DNA of 64,000 nt from Hyphomicrobiales bacterium (GCA_016713235.1 JADJPN010000002.1:496001-560000); one strand, 5' to 3'; counted from the stretch's first letter, positions 8,067-17,413 are shown. A program made the numbers and translations. Notes: generated by a model not told the origin, from the letters alone.

Positions 8067-9412
8067 TCAGTAAGTGAGCAGGCCGGCTGCGTGGAGACGT
8101 TCGCAACTGCGCGCAACGACCCCTGCCGGACGATTTAGACGTTCGGCAAGCGCGATCAAATCGTGATTGCCATCGCTATAGGCAAGAATGTCCTTCAGCA
8201 TCCGTGTTTCGTCGGCGTAGTCGCCCGTGCGGCTCACTGTCGGGTAAAGATTGCGCTTGCTGAGTTGCGGCTCTCGAGCACCGTCGCACGATAATTTCGG
8301 TTCTGCTCGAGTGTCGTCAGGCAAAGAGACAAAGCTTCATACGCACCCGCGAGACCCTTCGATGTCACCAGCTTCAGATCGTCGAGCGACGTATGATATT
8401 CGGGGTAGGTACCATACATCGAGCGCATGATCGAGCAGACCGGAAGATCGATGCCTGGCGCACAATATTGCCGCTCGTCGCTGCCGCGGTCTAGGTAAGT
8501 GTAAGAGTTGTAATTTGGTGCATGGTGCTTCAGCACATGCCGCGCGGCGCGATCCGCAAGCGTGCCGTCGAGGCGAGAGGCAAGAAATGAATAAGCCCGC
8601 TCGTCGCCCATGCAGGTGAGAACGAAGCCCGCAACCGTATTCGCCCTCATCTGCTCCAGGTTCTGGCTGAGATAGGCGATTGCGCCGATCGTCTCGGGAA
8701 TGAAAACAATCCGATAGGTGAACTGGCGGTCGGCTTTAGCGTTCAGCCACTGCGCCAACGCGGCGGCAACAACCGGGCCTGAAAGCTCGTTGTTCGCCAT
8801 CGAGGGATGGCAGATATACGTGCTCAGAAGAATCTCTTCCATCCGGGCGCCGGGCAAGATTAACTCGCCGTAGTTGAGGACGCCGGGCGCAAGCGTCGCA
8901 TCAATGACCGCGTGATAGCGGCCCTTTTTCATCGACGATCTTTTCTCGTGTGTTAGGCAAAATCCCCAGTGCTTCCTGTAGTACGAGGTCACGTAGGGGA
9001 TCGCGTGCGGCTGCTGGGGCAGCGAATAGAGGTGATCGGCAAGTTGCTCGAGTTCGAACCAGCCATCCATCGGCTGCGAGTAACCCACGACATGAAGATT
9101 GCTGTTCGCGAAGTCGACGATGCGCGTGCCGTCTTCATGTTCGAGATAGGCGTCGCGGATGTTCCACTCGTCTGGGATGGTCCAGTCGAACACCGGAGTG
9201 CCGCTCGGCATCGAGCGGCGATCGAGATCGGGTAGGAGCTTCTTGAGATAGGCGAGGGTATCGCGGACGCCAGCCCCGGTCAGGCTCCTACAAATCGGGA
9301 AAAGATCGGTGGCCCAACTGTGCATCCGGCTGCCGATTTCAGCGCGCGATCGCTCGTCGAAACTGTCCACGCTGCTTCTTTCCCCACGGATTTCCGCCGC
9401 GTTTTCCGCCAC
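8067..9412 (-). CDS. DUF4910-type aminopeptidase-like protein with C-terminal winged helix, one frameshift
   Basis: Restoring one base near 8271-8277 gives 448 residues. Residues about 30-390 carry the M28-like blocks TYICHPSMANNELSGP, YLDRGSDERQYCAPGIDLP and GTYPEYHTSLDDL, with a DUF2172-like inserted domain around DWTIPDEWNIRDAYLE. After the break the other frame gives EPQLSKRNLYPTVS and a roughly 60-residue winged-helix-like domain ending ERLHAAGLLTY, the usual C-terminus of this family. Such proteins recur in polysaccharide and nonulosonic-acid loci, but their reaction is not established to my knowledge. The GTG at 9412 is the longest start; a GTG at 9370 has a better ribosome binding site (GGGGAAAG). 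The break is probably a sequencing deletion. Confidence 0.75.
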
Positions 9413-9473
9413 TTACGCAAGGCTCGTCAAGGCGCTGCCAGCTAAGACGTAAATTTGGAAGTCCCGTCGCTAG

Positions 9474-9483
9474 CCTATATAGG
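9474..9483. repeat. Perfect 10-base palindrome in divergent intergenic region
   Basis: CCTATATAGG lies between the divergent DUF4910-type gene (start 9412) and the surface-carbohydrate gene (start 9558). It could be part of an AT-rich promoter element or a small operator. A palindrome this short can occur by chance. Confidence 0.3.
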
Positions 9484-9557
9484 AATGCCTCCCACCCTAA
9501 TTTGCGCGCGGAAAGGCCCGTAAATCAGGGATTTTAGATCAGTTGGACCCGGTAGAG

Positions 9558-10943
9558 ATGAAAGTGAACGGTCACGCGGCCGCCTCCTCAAGTAGCCAGC
9601 CGGGTCCGGTGGTCTTACTCGTGGATAACAAAGTTCGCGATCTGAAGATGGCTGCGCTGATCGCACATCAGCTCGAAGAAATGGGCGTTCCTTGCCGTCT
9701 GGAGCCGCTCGAAGCGTTTCGTGCCGTCGTCGGCGCCTACCAGCCGAGCATGATTATCTTCAATCATCTAAACGCGAGTCATCTTGCAGGGTGGTCGCGC
9801 CATCTCGCCGATATGGGAATTCTCGTTTCCGTTCTGCCGAACGAAGGGTTCGTCTATGACGACGAGTGGCGGCCGTTCATGTCTGGTCATTTTCATTCGC
9901 CGAAGGTCGACCACTTTTTCTGCTGGAACGCGCAGCACCGCGCGGCGCTGGTTTCGGAAGGATCGGACAAGACGCAAAACGTGCATGTGGTCGGCGTGCC
10001 GCGCTTCGATTTCTTCTTCAAGCCGTGGTCGAACAGCCTGCCGCCTGCGCCGCCGCGCACGAGCAAGAAACCTCGCGTTCTGTTCTGCACCAACTTTGTA
10101 TTCGCGAGACTGCACAACAATGCGCGCGAGCAGGAAATGCTGTTCGGTGGAACCCAGCAGAAAATAAAAGGCATCGAACTATATCCGGCTGCGATCGGGT
10201 CGCACTGGAGCAGCCGCAACAAGATCACGCGTTATCTCGAGGCGCTGCTTGACGACGGCCGGTTCGAGGTGCTGTTGCGGCCACATCCGAACGAAGACCG
10301 CTCGTTTTATGAGCGCTGGATGGAAAAGCTGCCCGCAGAGCGCAAAGCCAATCTTGTTTACGACCCCGTGACCACGATTACGTCACTGATCCTCGACTGC
10401 GATCTCGAAATCTCGTGCGAATCATGCACCACAGCGGTGGAGAGTTGGATCGCGAAGAAGCCGACGATCGAACTAGTGTTCGACAAAAACCCTCTGCTGT
10501 ATCGCGAAGCTCACGGACAGTTGAATTTCGAATGTGACAGTCACGAAAAGCTACCCGAAATGATCGCGCATCACATTGGCGCGCCCGAACAGCTTGAGAA
10601 AAAGGAGCTGCGCGTGAAGCATCTCGAGAAGTGGTGCGGCTCTGCCGATGGGCTGTCATGCCATCGCATCGCGACGATCATCGCAGATGCGGTTCGCGCG
10701 AAACAGCCGGCCGACTGGTCAAAGTTGACTGCCGCCGATAGCAGGCGCGCGATCAAGCTTCGTACCTATCAGGCAGTGGGCCAAGCGTATCACTACGATC
10801 CGTTTCTCTTGTTCAAGCATCTTCTGATGAAGAAGCGCTACGCTCCGAAGTACAAGGCTTACCGAAAATCCATCCTGCCGCGCGATGTCGCTGCGGCAAA
10901 AGCGGAATTGGAAGCTCTGCGCACAATTTCTGCAAAGAGCTGA
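9558..10943 (+). CDS. Surface-carbohydrate biosynthesis protein, GT-B-like
   Basis: A 461-residue protein from ATG at 9558 (a TTG at 9543 would add 5 residues). It starts with a low-complexity Ala/Ser stretch, then VVLLVDNKVRDLKMAALIAH, and has LLRPHPNEDRSFYERWMEKL and DLEISCESCTTAVESWIAKK in the C-terminal half. This layout matches surface-carbohydrate biosynthesis proteins related to CDP-glycerol glycerophosphotransferases and GT-B glycosyltransferases, where the HPNE-like block contacts the phosphate donor. It is the first gene of a plus-strand run leading into cysD 6 bases later. Donor and acceptor are unknown; family membership is from memory of the pattern. Confidence 0.6.
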   Translation: MKVNGHAAASSSSQPGPVVLLVDNKVRDLKMAALIAHQLEEMGVPCRLEPLEAFRAVVGAYQPSMIIFNHLNASHLAGWSRHLADMGILVSVLPNEGFVYDDEWRPFMSGHFHSPKVDHFFCWNAQHRAALVSEGSDKTQNVHVVGVPRFDFFFKPWSNSLPPAPPRTSKKPRVLFCTNFVFARLHNNAREQEMLFGGTQQKIKGIELYPAAIGSHWSSRNKITRYLEALLDDGRFEVLLRPHPNEDRSFYERWMEKLPAERKANLVYDPVTTITSLILDCDLEISCESCTTAVESWIAKKPTIELVFDKNPLLYREAHGQLNFECDSHEKLPEMIAHHIGAPEQLEKKELRVKHLEKWCGSADGLSCHRIATIIADAVRAKQPADWSKLTAADSRRAIKLRTYQAVGQAYHYDPFLLFKHLLMKKRYAPKYKAYRKSILPRDVAAAKAELEALRTISAKS

Positions 10944-10949
10944 CTTTAT

Positions 10950-11858
10950 ATGCGTTCCAAGCTAACCCCACGACTTGTCCAGCTCGAGGCGGAATCGATT
11001 TTCATTTTGCGTGAGGTCGCGGCCGAGTTCGCGCGGCCAGTGATGCTCTATTCGATCGGCAAGGATTCGTCGGTCATCCTGCATCTGGCGATGAAGGCAT
11101 TCTATCCCGCCAAGCCGCCGTTCCCGCTGATGCATATCGATACGACGTGGAAATTCCGCGAGATGATCTCGTTTCGCGACGAGACCGCCAAACGGCTCGG
11201 CGTCGAGTTGCTCGTGCACACCAATCTGGACGGCATTCGCGACAACATTAATCCGTTCGACTCGGGATCCTCGGCTTACACGCGCGTCATGAAAACCGAA
11301 GCGCTGAAGCAGGCGCTGGAAGCGGGCGGCTACGACGCCGCGATCGGCGGCGCGCGCCGCGACGAAGAAAAGTCCCGCGCCAAAGAGCGCGTGTTCTCGT
11401 TCCGCTCCTCGCGCCACGGCTGGGACCCGAAGAACCAGCGGCCCGAACTCTGGAATCTCTACAACTGTCAGCTCGCCGCTGGCGAGTCGATGCGCGTGTT
11501 TCCGATTTCGAACTGGACCGAACTCGACGTCTGGCAATACATCCACGCCGAGGATATTCCGGTCGTTCCGCTTTATTTCGCCAAAGAACGTCCGGTTGTG
11601 GAGCGCGGCGGCGCGCTGTTGATGCTCGACGACGAGCGCATGAAGCTTCTGCCCGGCGAAACCGCGCAGAACCGTCTCGTGCGCTTCCGGACGCTCGGCT
11701 GTTATCCGCTGACCGGCGCGGTTGAATCCGGTGCTGCCAATCTCGACGACATTCTCGCGGAGCTGACCGAAGCACGCACCTCCGAACGCGTCTCGCGCAT
11801 GATCGATCATGACGAGAAGGCGTCGATGGAGCGCAAAAAGCGCGAAGGCTATTTCTGA
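10950..11858 (+). CDS. cysD: Sulfate adenylyltransferase subunit 2 (CysD/NodP)
   Basis: A 302-residue protein with YSIGKDSSVILHLAMKAF, the PP-loop of ATP-sulfurylase small subunits, then PLMHIDTTWKFREMI, GGARRDEEKSRAKERVFSFR and PISNWTELDVWQYI, all diagnostic of CysD. Together with CysN it makes adenosine 5'-phosphosulfate from ATP and sulfate, driven by GTP hydrolysis. The stop overlaps the cysNC start (TGATG at 11856-11860). Its place in a polysaccharide locus next to a sulfotransferase resembles nodPQ and suggests a supply of sulfate donor for glycan sulfation, though it may also serve cysteine synthesis. Confidence 0.95.
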   Translation: MRSKLTPRLVQLEAESIFILREVAAEFARPVMLYSIGKDSSVILHLAMKAFYPAKPPFPLMHIDTTWKFREMISFRDETAKRLGVELLVHTNLDGIRDNINPFDSGSSAYTRVMKTEALKQALEAGGYDAAIGGARRDEEKSRAKERVFSFRSSRHGWDPKNQRPELWNLYNCQLAAGESMRVFPISNWTELDVWQYIHAEDIPVVPLYFAKERPVVERGGALLMLDDERMKLLPGETAQNRLVRFRTLGCYPLTGAVESGAANLDDILAELTEARTSERVSRMIDHDEKASMERKKREGYF

Positions 11859-13732
11859 TGGAAATGGTCCGTGCAACTTCGGCGAAGCCTTCCACCGCGG
11901 ACGCGGGCCCCGGGCTCCTGCGTTTTCTCACCTGCGGCAGCGTGGACGACGGCAAGTCGACCCTGATCGGCAGGCTGCTTTACGATCTCGAACAGGTGCC
12001 GACCGATCAGCTTGCATCCTTGCAGAAGGAAGCGAAGGCCGCCGGCAAAGACATCGATCTTGCGTTTCTGCTTGATGGTCTCGAGGCCGAGCAGGAGCAG
12101 GGCATCACGATCGACGTTGCGTATCGCTATTTCCGCTCGCCGAAGCGAAGCTTCATCGTCGCCGACGCGCCCGGCCACGAGCAATACACGCGCAAAATGG
12201 CGACCGGCGCTTCGGTATCGGACCTTGCGATCCTGCTCGTCGACGCACGAAAAGGGCTGCTCACGCAGACGCGCCGTCACGCGCTGATCGTTTCGCATTT
12301 CGGCACGCGCCACGTCGTGCTTGCGGTGAACAAGTTAGACCTCGTCGATTACTCGCAGGAGGTGTTCGAACGCATCGAGCGCGAATTCCGCGAGTTTGCG
12401 CGCGATCTCGGCTTTCGCAGCATCGTTGCGATTCCGGTTTCGGCGCTGAAGGGCGACAATCTCGTGCAACGCAGCGCAGCGACGAGCTGGTACAACGGGC
12501 CGACCCTGATCGGGCATCTTGATACAGTCGACATCGAAAGCGAGCGGGATGCGCTGCCGTTCCGGATGCCGGTGCAGTGGGTGTCCCGTCCTAACCTGGA
12601 TTTTCGCGGGCTCGCAGGAACGCTTCGCGGCGGCACGCTGAAAGTAGGCGATCCGGTGATGGTCGCGGGCTCGGGGAAATCCACCATCGTTGCGCGGATC
12701 ATCAGCGGCGGCGCCGACACCAACGCGGTGACTGCAGGCGACGCGGCCATGATTTCGTTCCGCGACGAGATCGACGCAAGCCGCGGCGACGTGCTTTGTC
12801 ATCCGCAAACTGCGCCGAACGTCGCCGATCAGGTCGCGGCGCACGTGCTCTGGCTTTCGGATGCGCCGATGATTCCGGGCCGCTCATATTTGCTGAAATG
12901 CGGCAGCCGCAAGGTGCCGGCTGAAGTGACGGCGCTCAAGCACCGGATCGACGTGAACAGCGGCGCGCATATCGCGGCGACCGCGCTTAACTCGAACGAA
13001 ATCGGCTTTGTGAATCTCGCCCTCACGGCACCGATCGCGATCGATGCGTTCGCTGAGAATCGCGATACCGGCTCGTTCATCCTGATTGATCGCATGACGA
13101 ACGCGACCATCGGCGCGGGCATGATCAGCTTTGTGCTGCGCCGTGCATCGAACATTCATCCGCAAAAGCTGGAAGTCGATCGCGCGGCACGCTCGGCGCT
13201 GAAGCGACATAAGCCCGCGGTGCTGTGGTTCACCGGCCTTTCAGGCGCGGGCAAGTCGACGATCGCAAGTCATGTCGAGCGTAAGCTGAGCGAAGCTGGC
13301 GTCCATACTTACGTGCTCGATGGCGACAACCTGCGCGGCGGTCTTAATCATGATCTCGGCTTCACGGAAGCCGACCGCGTCGAAAACGTCCGGCGCACGA
13401 CCGAAGTCGCGCGGCTGTTTGCCGATGCGGGGATTGTCGTGCTGGTCTCGCTGATCTCGCCTTATCGCGCGGAACGGCTCGCCGCTCGCGAGCGCATCAA
13501 GGACGATTTCTTCGAAGTATTCGTCGATACGCCGATCGCGCTTTGCAAGCAGCGCGACCCGAAGGGGCTCTATGCCAAGGCGGAGCGCGGCGAGATCAAG
13601 AACTTTACCGGTATCGACGCGCCTTACGAGACGCCCGAGAATCCGGAATTGATCCTGAAAACCGCCGAATCCGATTCCGAAGTTCTTGCCGACGGCGTGA
13701 TTGCGTATCTGCGCAAGAAAAACATTTTCTAG
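11858..13732 (+). CDS. cysNC: Bifunctional sulfate adenylyltransferase subunit 1 / adenylylsulfate kinase (CysNC/NodQ)
   Basis: A 624-residue fusion. The N-terminal CysN GTPase has GSVDDGKSTLIGRLLYD (G1), DAPGHEQYTRKMATG (G3) and NKLDLVDYS (G4), followed by beta-barrel domains. The C-terminal CysC kinase starts near residue 445 with FTGLSGAGKSTIASHVERKL and carries DGDNLRGGLNHDLGF and DPKGLYAKAERGEI. The protein makes adenosine 5'-phosphosulfate with CysD and then phosphorylates it to PAPS. The fusion is common in rhizobia, where NodQ serves Nod-factor sulfation. Both domains keep their key motifs and the length is normal. Confidence 0.95.
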   Translation: MEMVRATSAKPSTADAGPGLLRFLTCGSVDDGKSTLIGRLLYDLEQVPTDQLASLQKEAKAAGKDIDLAFLLDGLEAEQEQGITIDVAYRYFRSPKRSFIVADAPGHEQYTRKMATGASVSDLAILLVDARKGLLTQTRRHALIVSHFGTRHVVLAVNKLDLVDYSQEVFERIEREFREFARDLGFRSIVAIPVSALKGDNLVQRSAATSWYNGPTLIGHLDTVDIESERDALPFRMPVQWVSRPNLDFRGLAGTLRGGTLKVGDPVMVAGSGKSTIVARIISGGADTNAVTAGDAAMISFRDEIDASRGDVLCHPQTAPNVADQVAAHVLWLSDAPMIPGRSYLLKCGSRKVPAEVTALKHRIDVNSGAHIAATALNSNEIGFVNLALTAPIAIDAFAENRDTGSFILIDRMTNATIGAGMISFVLRRASNIHPQKLEVDRAARSALKRHKPAVLWFTGLSGAGKSTIASHVERKLSEAGVHTYVLDGDNLRGGLNHDLGFTEADRVENVRRTTEVARLFADAGIVVLVSLISPYRAERLAARERIKDDFFEVFVDTPIALCKQRDPKGLYAKAERGEIKNFTGIDAPYETPENPELILKTAESDSEVLADGVIAYLRKKNIF

Positions 13733-13750
13733 CGGGAGCGAGGCGGTTTC

Positions 13751-14557
13751 ATGCTTCTGCGCGAAATCGGAAAAGCGAAAGCGAAAGTTGCGCGGGCCTT
13801 CGGCCTCGAGCCTAAGCACGACACGCGCTTCGCCGCGAACGGCGAGCGTTTGCTGCTAAAGCTCGTCGCGTCGTTACCGGAAGCTTCTGCCTACAATGCC
13901 GCAATCGATGTCGGCGCCAATATCGGCGACTGGACCGGCGTTGCGATGGAGGAACTGTCGGCTGCCGGGATTTCAAAATATTACTGCGTCGAGCCGATCC
14001 CGGCATATGCACGGAAAATTGAAAGCCGCTTCGCCGCAATCGGGAAAGTGGAACTGGTCGAGCGCGTGCTTTCAGGCGTCTCCGGCGGGACCGCGGAGAT
14101 CTTCGAGATTGGCGGCGGCGGCAGGATGTACAAGAACTACCGCGGCGATGCGCAGGAAGTCCCGGACTCGTCCAAGAAAATCGTTTCGCACAAGGTTGCG
14201 ATTACCACGGGTGACGAAGTCTTCGGCGCCGCCGATATCAAGCCGTATCTTTTGAAGATCGACTGCGACGGCCATGACTTTCACGTGCTGCAAGGGTTCA
14301 CACAGACCTTGCGCGTGAAGCGTCCGCTCGTTCAGTTCGAATATAGCGACTTCTGGATCGGCGCCGGCTCGCGGCTGCGTGACGCCTGTGCGCTGCTCGC
14401 TGACGCAGGCTATCATACTTATAAAGTGTTTCCGGATCGGCTAGTGCGTTTCAAGTTCAACGCGATGCTGGAGACGTTCGGCTACCAGAATATTTTCGCG
14501 GTACCTGCCGGCTTCAAATCGCTCGACGCTAAAGTCGTCGAATTCGCGGCGCGGTGA
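13751..14557 (+). CDS. FkbM family methyltransferase
   Basis: A 268-residue protein with AIDVGANIGDWTGVAMEEL (SAM motif I), YYCVEPIPAYARKIESRF, ITTGDEVFG and YLLKIDCDGHDFHVLQGF, the standard blocks of FkbM methyltransferases, in which the KID-DGHD-VL segment is diagnostic. Members O-methylate sugars in polysaccharides and polyketides, so methylation of a sugar in this glycan is inferred. It begins 18 bases after cysNC and its TGA overlaps the GTG start of the next glycosyltransferase, so the run from 9558 onward looks like one operon. Confidence 0.85.
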   Translation: MLLREIGKAKAKVARAFGLEPKHDTRFAANGERLLLKLVASLPEASAYNAAIDVGANIGDWTGVAMEELSAAGISKYYCVEPIPAYARKIESRFAAIGKVELVERVLSGVSGGTAEIFEIGGGGRMYKNYRGDAQEVPDSSKKIVSHKVAITTGDEVFGAADIKPYLLKIDCDGHDFHVLQGFTQTLRVKRPLVQFEYSDFWIGAGSRLRDACALLADAGYHTYKVFPDRLVRFKFNAMLETFGYQNIFAVPAGFKSLDAKVVEFAAR

Positions 14558-15645
14558 ACGCCGTGAGCGATACGGTACTGTTCATCCAAAACCGGACGCA
14601 TCGCGCGGGCGCGCAGACCTGCCTCATGCGCCTGTTGCGGCATGAAGGGATGCGCCGGTGGAATCCGGTCTTGCTGTGCTCGCCGGGCGGCTGGCTGCCC
14701 GCGGAATGCGCACGCTACGGGGTTGCGGTCATTGAACAGGAGTTTCCGCGCTCGCGCTCGCTCTCGGGCCGGCTGTTCGGAAACGCGGTCTTCGCCCGCG
14801 AGGTTGTGAAGAAGCTCGGGGTCCGGGGGCTACGGCCTTCCATCATTCACGCGAACGACCATCAGGAAGGCTTGCTCGGCCTGAAGCTCGCGGCGCATTT
14901 CAACGCTGGTAGCGCGATGTTCCTGCGCTCGCCGGGCATGACTGAAGACGACTATCGCAAGTATCGCTGCGGCGAATATCAGTTTCTAAGCGCAGTGGGC
15001 GACGAATTCCGCGACCGCGCGCAAGGCTGGGAAAGCGCCAAGAATATCGAACTCATTCACGACGGCATCTATGCCGACGAGTTCTTGCCGCCAAAGCTGA
15101 AAGCATCTTTGCCGCCGCAACGCGTTCTAGTGGTCGGATCGCCACTCGACTGGAAAGGGTGGGCCGATCTCACGGACGCGCTTCATCTGCTGGAAGGGAA
15201 AGGCGTGGCGCTTCCCGCCGCGTTCGATTTCACTGGCGTTTCTCCCGACCCCGCGTATAACGATCTCAAACTTGCGCGGCTTTCGAAAATACAGTGCAAT
15301 TTTCTCGGCCGGGTCGAAGGCTTTCGCGATCTCGTGCGCACATACGACCTCGTCATCAACCCGTCGCGCATGGAAACCTTCGGCATGGCGGCGATCGAGG
15401 TATTGGCCGCTGGCGTGCCGCTGCTGTCGAGCCGCTCGGGTGTGATCGAGCAGGTGCTAAGCGCAGCAATACTGTTCGAGCCGTATGATCCAGCGTCGCT
15501 TGCTGTAGTGCTTGACGCGGTGCTCGGCCGCTGGAGCGGGGTCGATTTCGGTGTCGTGCAGGCGCAGGCCGCGATCTGCGATAAATTTCTGGTCGATCGC
15601 GCAGTACGGAAACTCGATGCCGCCTATCTTGACTTGTCGAGATAG
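14554..15645 (+). CDS. Glycosyltransferase family 4 protein
   Basis: A 363-residue GT-B glycosyltransferase. The N-terminal domain has SIIHANDHQEGLLGLKLA and an early Arg/Thr-rich TVLFIQNRTHRAGAQ block. The C-terminal donor domain has VLVVGSPLDWKGWADLTDAL, IQCNFLGRVEGFRDLV and NPSRMETFGMAAIEVLAAGV, the EX7E-like donor-binding motif of GT4. The start is GTG at 14554 or GTG at 14563. It presumably adds a sugar during glycan assembly; donor and linkage cannot be told from sequence. It overlaps the FkbM gene by 4 bases. Confidence 0.85.
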   Translation: MNAVSDTVLFIQNRTHRAGAQTCLMRLLRHEGMRRWNPVLLCSPGGWLPAECARYGVAVIEQEFPRSRSLSGRLFGNAVFAREVVKKLGVRGLRPSIIHANDHQEGLLGLKLAAHFNAGSAMFLRSPGMTEDDYRKYRCGEYQFLSAVGDEFRDRAQGWESAKNIELIHDGIYADEFLPPKLKASLPPQRVLVVGSPLDWKGWADLTDALHLLEGKGVALPAAFDFTGVSPDPAYNDLKLARLSKIQCNFLGRVEGFRDLVRTYDLVINPSRMETFGMAAIEVLAAGVPLLSSRSGVIEQVLSAAILFEPYDPASLAVVLDAVLGRWSGVDFGVVQAQAAICDKFLVDRAVRKLDAAYLDLSR

Positions 15646-15678
15646 CGGCTGATACGCGGACGTAGCACAGGTTTTCCA

Positions 15679-16794
15679 ATGGCCGAATACTTCGAAACCA
15701 GCTTCGGTGATAAAATTCCCGTCGATCTTGCGATCGAGAAAAAGCTATACCCGCTTTCCGCGGACGAAGCCTTTGTCAGAGATATTGCCGAGAACAGTTA
15801 CGCGAGCGACCGCTTTCACGAACAGAACACGACCACCAAGGTCGGGATCAAGAAGATCGCGAGCGATCTCATCACCTTCACACTTCTGATCGACTATCTC
15901 GACGAAATGCGGCTTCTGAACCGGACCTATGACACGGTGCTCGACATCGCGGGCGCAGAAGGTATTCATGCTTCGCTGTTTCGCGGGCATTACGCGGAAC
16001 ATGCAAGTGTCGCAGACGTCGCCGACGGCGCCGATCCACAGCTCACACAGAAGCTGAAGCGCGCGCTCTGGAAATACCGTGCCTACAAGATACAGGATCG
16101 CCTGCTCGGCAAGGCGCGGCGGCTCAAGGACAAGAAGCACGTCAATACGCCGTCCTTTAAAAACTACTACAATTTCAGCTTCAAGCGCACGCCGAAGGTT
16201 GACGAGTTCATCGTCGGCGACTGGCGCAAGACGCTTTCGAAGCGCTACGACTTCATCATGAACTACATGTCGTTCTGGATGTGGGATCACACCAGCGCAA
16301 TCCCCAAGATCGCGGATGCGCTCAATCCCGGTGGAATTTTCGCGACACTCGCACCTTATTGTTGGTGCGGGCGCCAGATCGGAGACAGCGGCGGAGTATT
16401 CGGCGGTGGCTTCCCGTTCTTCGAGCAGCGTCTGACGAAAGAAGACACGCTGCGCTACTACCAGCAGTTCAAGCCGCATCTTTCCTTTATTGTCGATGAG
16501 GCGTGGGGCCACTTCGATATTCATCGCCCGACGCTCGCTCAGCAAGTGAAGGCCGCGCAGAATAGCGGCCTCGTCGTGCTCGGCACGAAGCGGCTCTACA
16601 ACAACGATCCGAATGTCGCACTGACCTGGCGCGAGAAGTTCGGCGAACGGATGGTCTACAATCCAGCCGGAAAGAATCCGGTCGTCGCGGACGCCGGCGA
16701 AGTGCTGTAGAACATCAGCCGCTTCCGCAACGACATCACGTTCGAGGACTTGATCACGCGCGGCGTCATTCTGGTGTTTCAGAAGCCGCTCTGA
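15679..16794 (+). CDS. SAM-dependent methyltransferase-like protein with in-frame TAG
   Basis: The frame reads 343 codons to a TAG at 16708-16710, then continues in the same frame for 27 more codons (NISRFRNDITFEDLITRGVI and so on, ending QKPL) to TGA at 16792. The post-stop segment reads like real protein, so the native product is probably 371 residues and the TAG is an error or a late nonsense change. TVLDIAGAEGIHASLF and a NPGGIFATLAPY strand suggest a class I methyltransferase fold, though the rest matches no family I recognise. It follows the GT4 gene by 33 bases and ends the plus-strand glycan run before a convergent tRNA. Confidence 0.6.
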
Positions 16795-16802
16795 TCGGAA
16801 AC

Positions 16803-16877
16803 TGGTGCCGGCGGAGAGGATCGAACTCCCGACCTTCGGTTTACAAAACCGCTGCACTACCGCTGTGCTACGCCGGC
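16803..16877 (-). tRNA. trnT: tRNA-Thr (anticodon TGT)
   Basis: The reverse strand folds as a cloverleaf beginning GCCGGCGTAGCACAGC with acceptor pairs GCCGGCG/CGCCGGC, anticodon loop TTTGTAA (anticodon TGT), T-arm GTTCGATC and encoded CCA. Length is 75 bases including CCA. Confidence 0.95.
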
Positions 16878-17020
16878 TCACCCGTTGATAAGGCGGGGAT
16901 TTGCGATGCTTTCCCGGCATACGCAAGGCACTAACCATAGTTTCAAGAGTTGAATGTCCGGTAACCGCGCGGGAACGGCCGCGATGGCAGGCTGGCCGCC
17001 GATATTGGGATATCGCCGCC

Positions 17021-17401
17021 ATGCTGCGTCTTATTCTGCTCGTCACCTTTGCCGTCGCCATTGCCGCGCCGGCAGGGGCCGACAAACGCCCCGTGATCCA
17101 CCCGGATGGCACGGTCGTCTATGGCGACTGGGGCCTCGCGGGGGCCGGCAACCTCTTGCCTTACGCGGAGTATTGGGGCGCACATTACTATTCCACGCGG
17201 TATGCGCCGCGCAGCCATTACTACCCGTCCAACGGGGGTGACCCCTTTGCGTATCGCTCACGCGCGACGCGCCAGCCTTCTACCCCGGGTCCGCGCTACA
17301 ACCGCAGCTGGAGCACGCAATCCAACGAGCCGGCGGATTTGCCGCCGCCGTATCGGCCGCAGGGTCCTTCCGTTATTCCCGCGCCACAGGGCGACAAATA
17401 A
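17021..17401 (+). CDS. Small exported protein of unknown function
   Basis: From ATG at 17021 this is a 126-residue protein with a Sec signal peptide (MLRLILLVTFAVAIAAPAGA, cleavage after AGA likely). The mature part is rich in Tyr, Pro, Ser and Arg, with repeated short YY and PR motifs and no cysteine, suggesting a disordered or surface-associated periplasmic protein. I do not recognise the family. It stands alone between tRNA-Thr (opposite strand) and a convergent transporter, with terminators just after it. A longer reading from 16901 is possible but would lack a signal peptide at the N-terminus. Confidence 0.55.
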   Translation: MLRLILLVTFAVAIAAPAGADKRPVIHPDGTVVYGDWGLAGAGNLLPYAEYWGAHYYSTRYAPRSHYYPSNGGDPFAYRSRATRQPSTPGPRYNRSWSTQSNEPADLPPPYRPQGPSVIPAPQGDK

Positions 17402-17413
17402 AGGCGACAAATA

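Noticed and set aside
9474..9483. The CCTATATAGG palindrome as a proven operator.
   Set aside because: Ten bases of palindrome can arise by chance in an AT-rich promoter region and there is no second copy in the window that I noticed.
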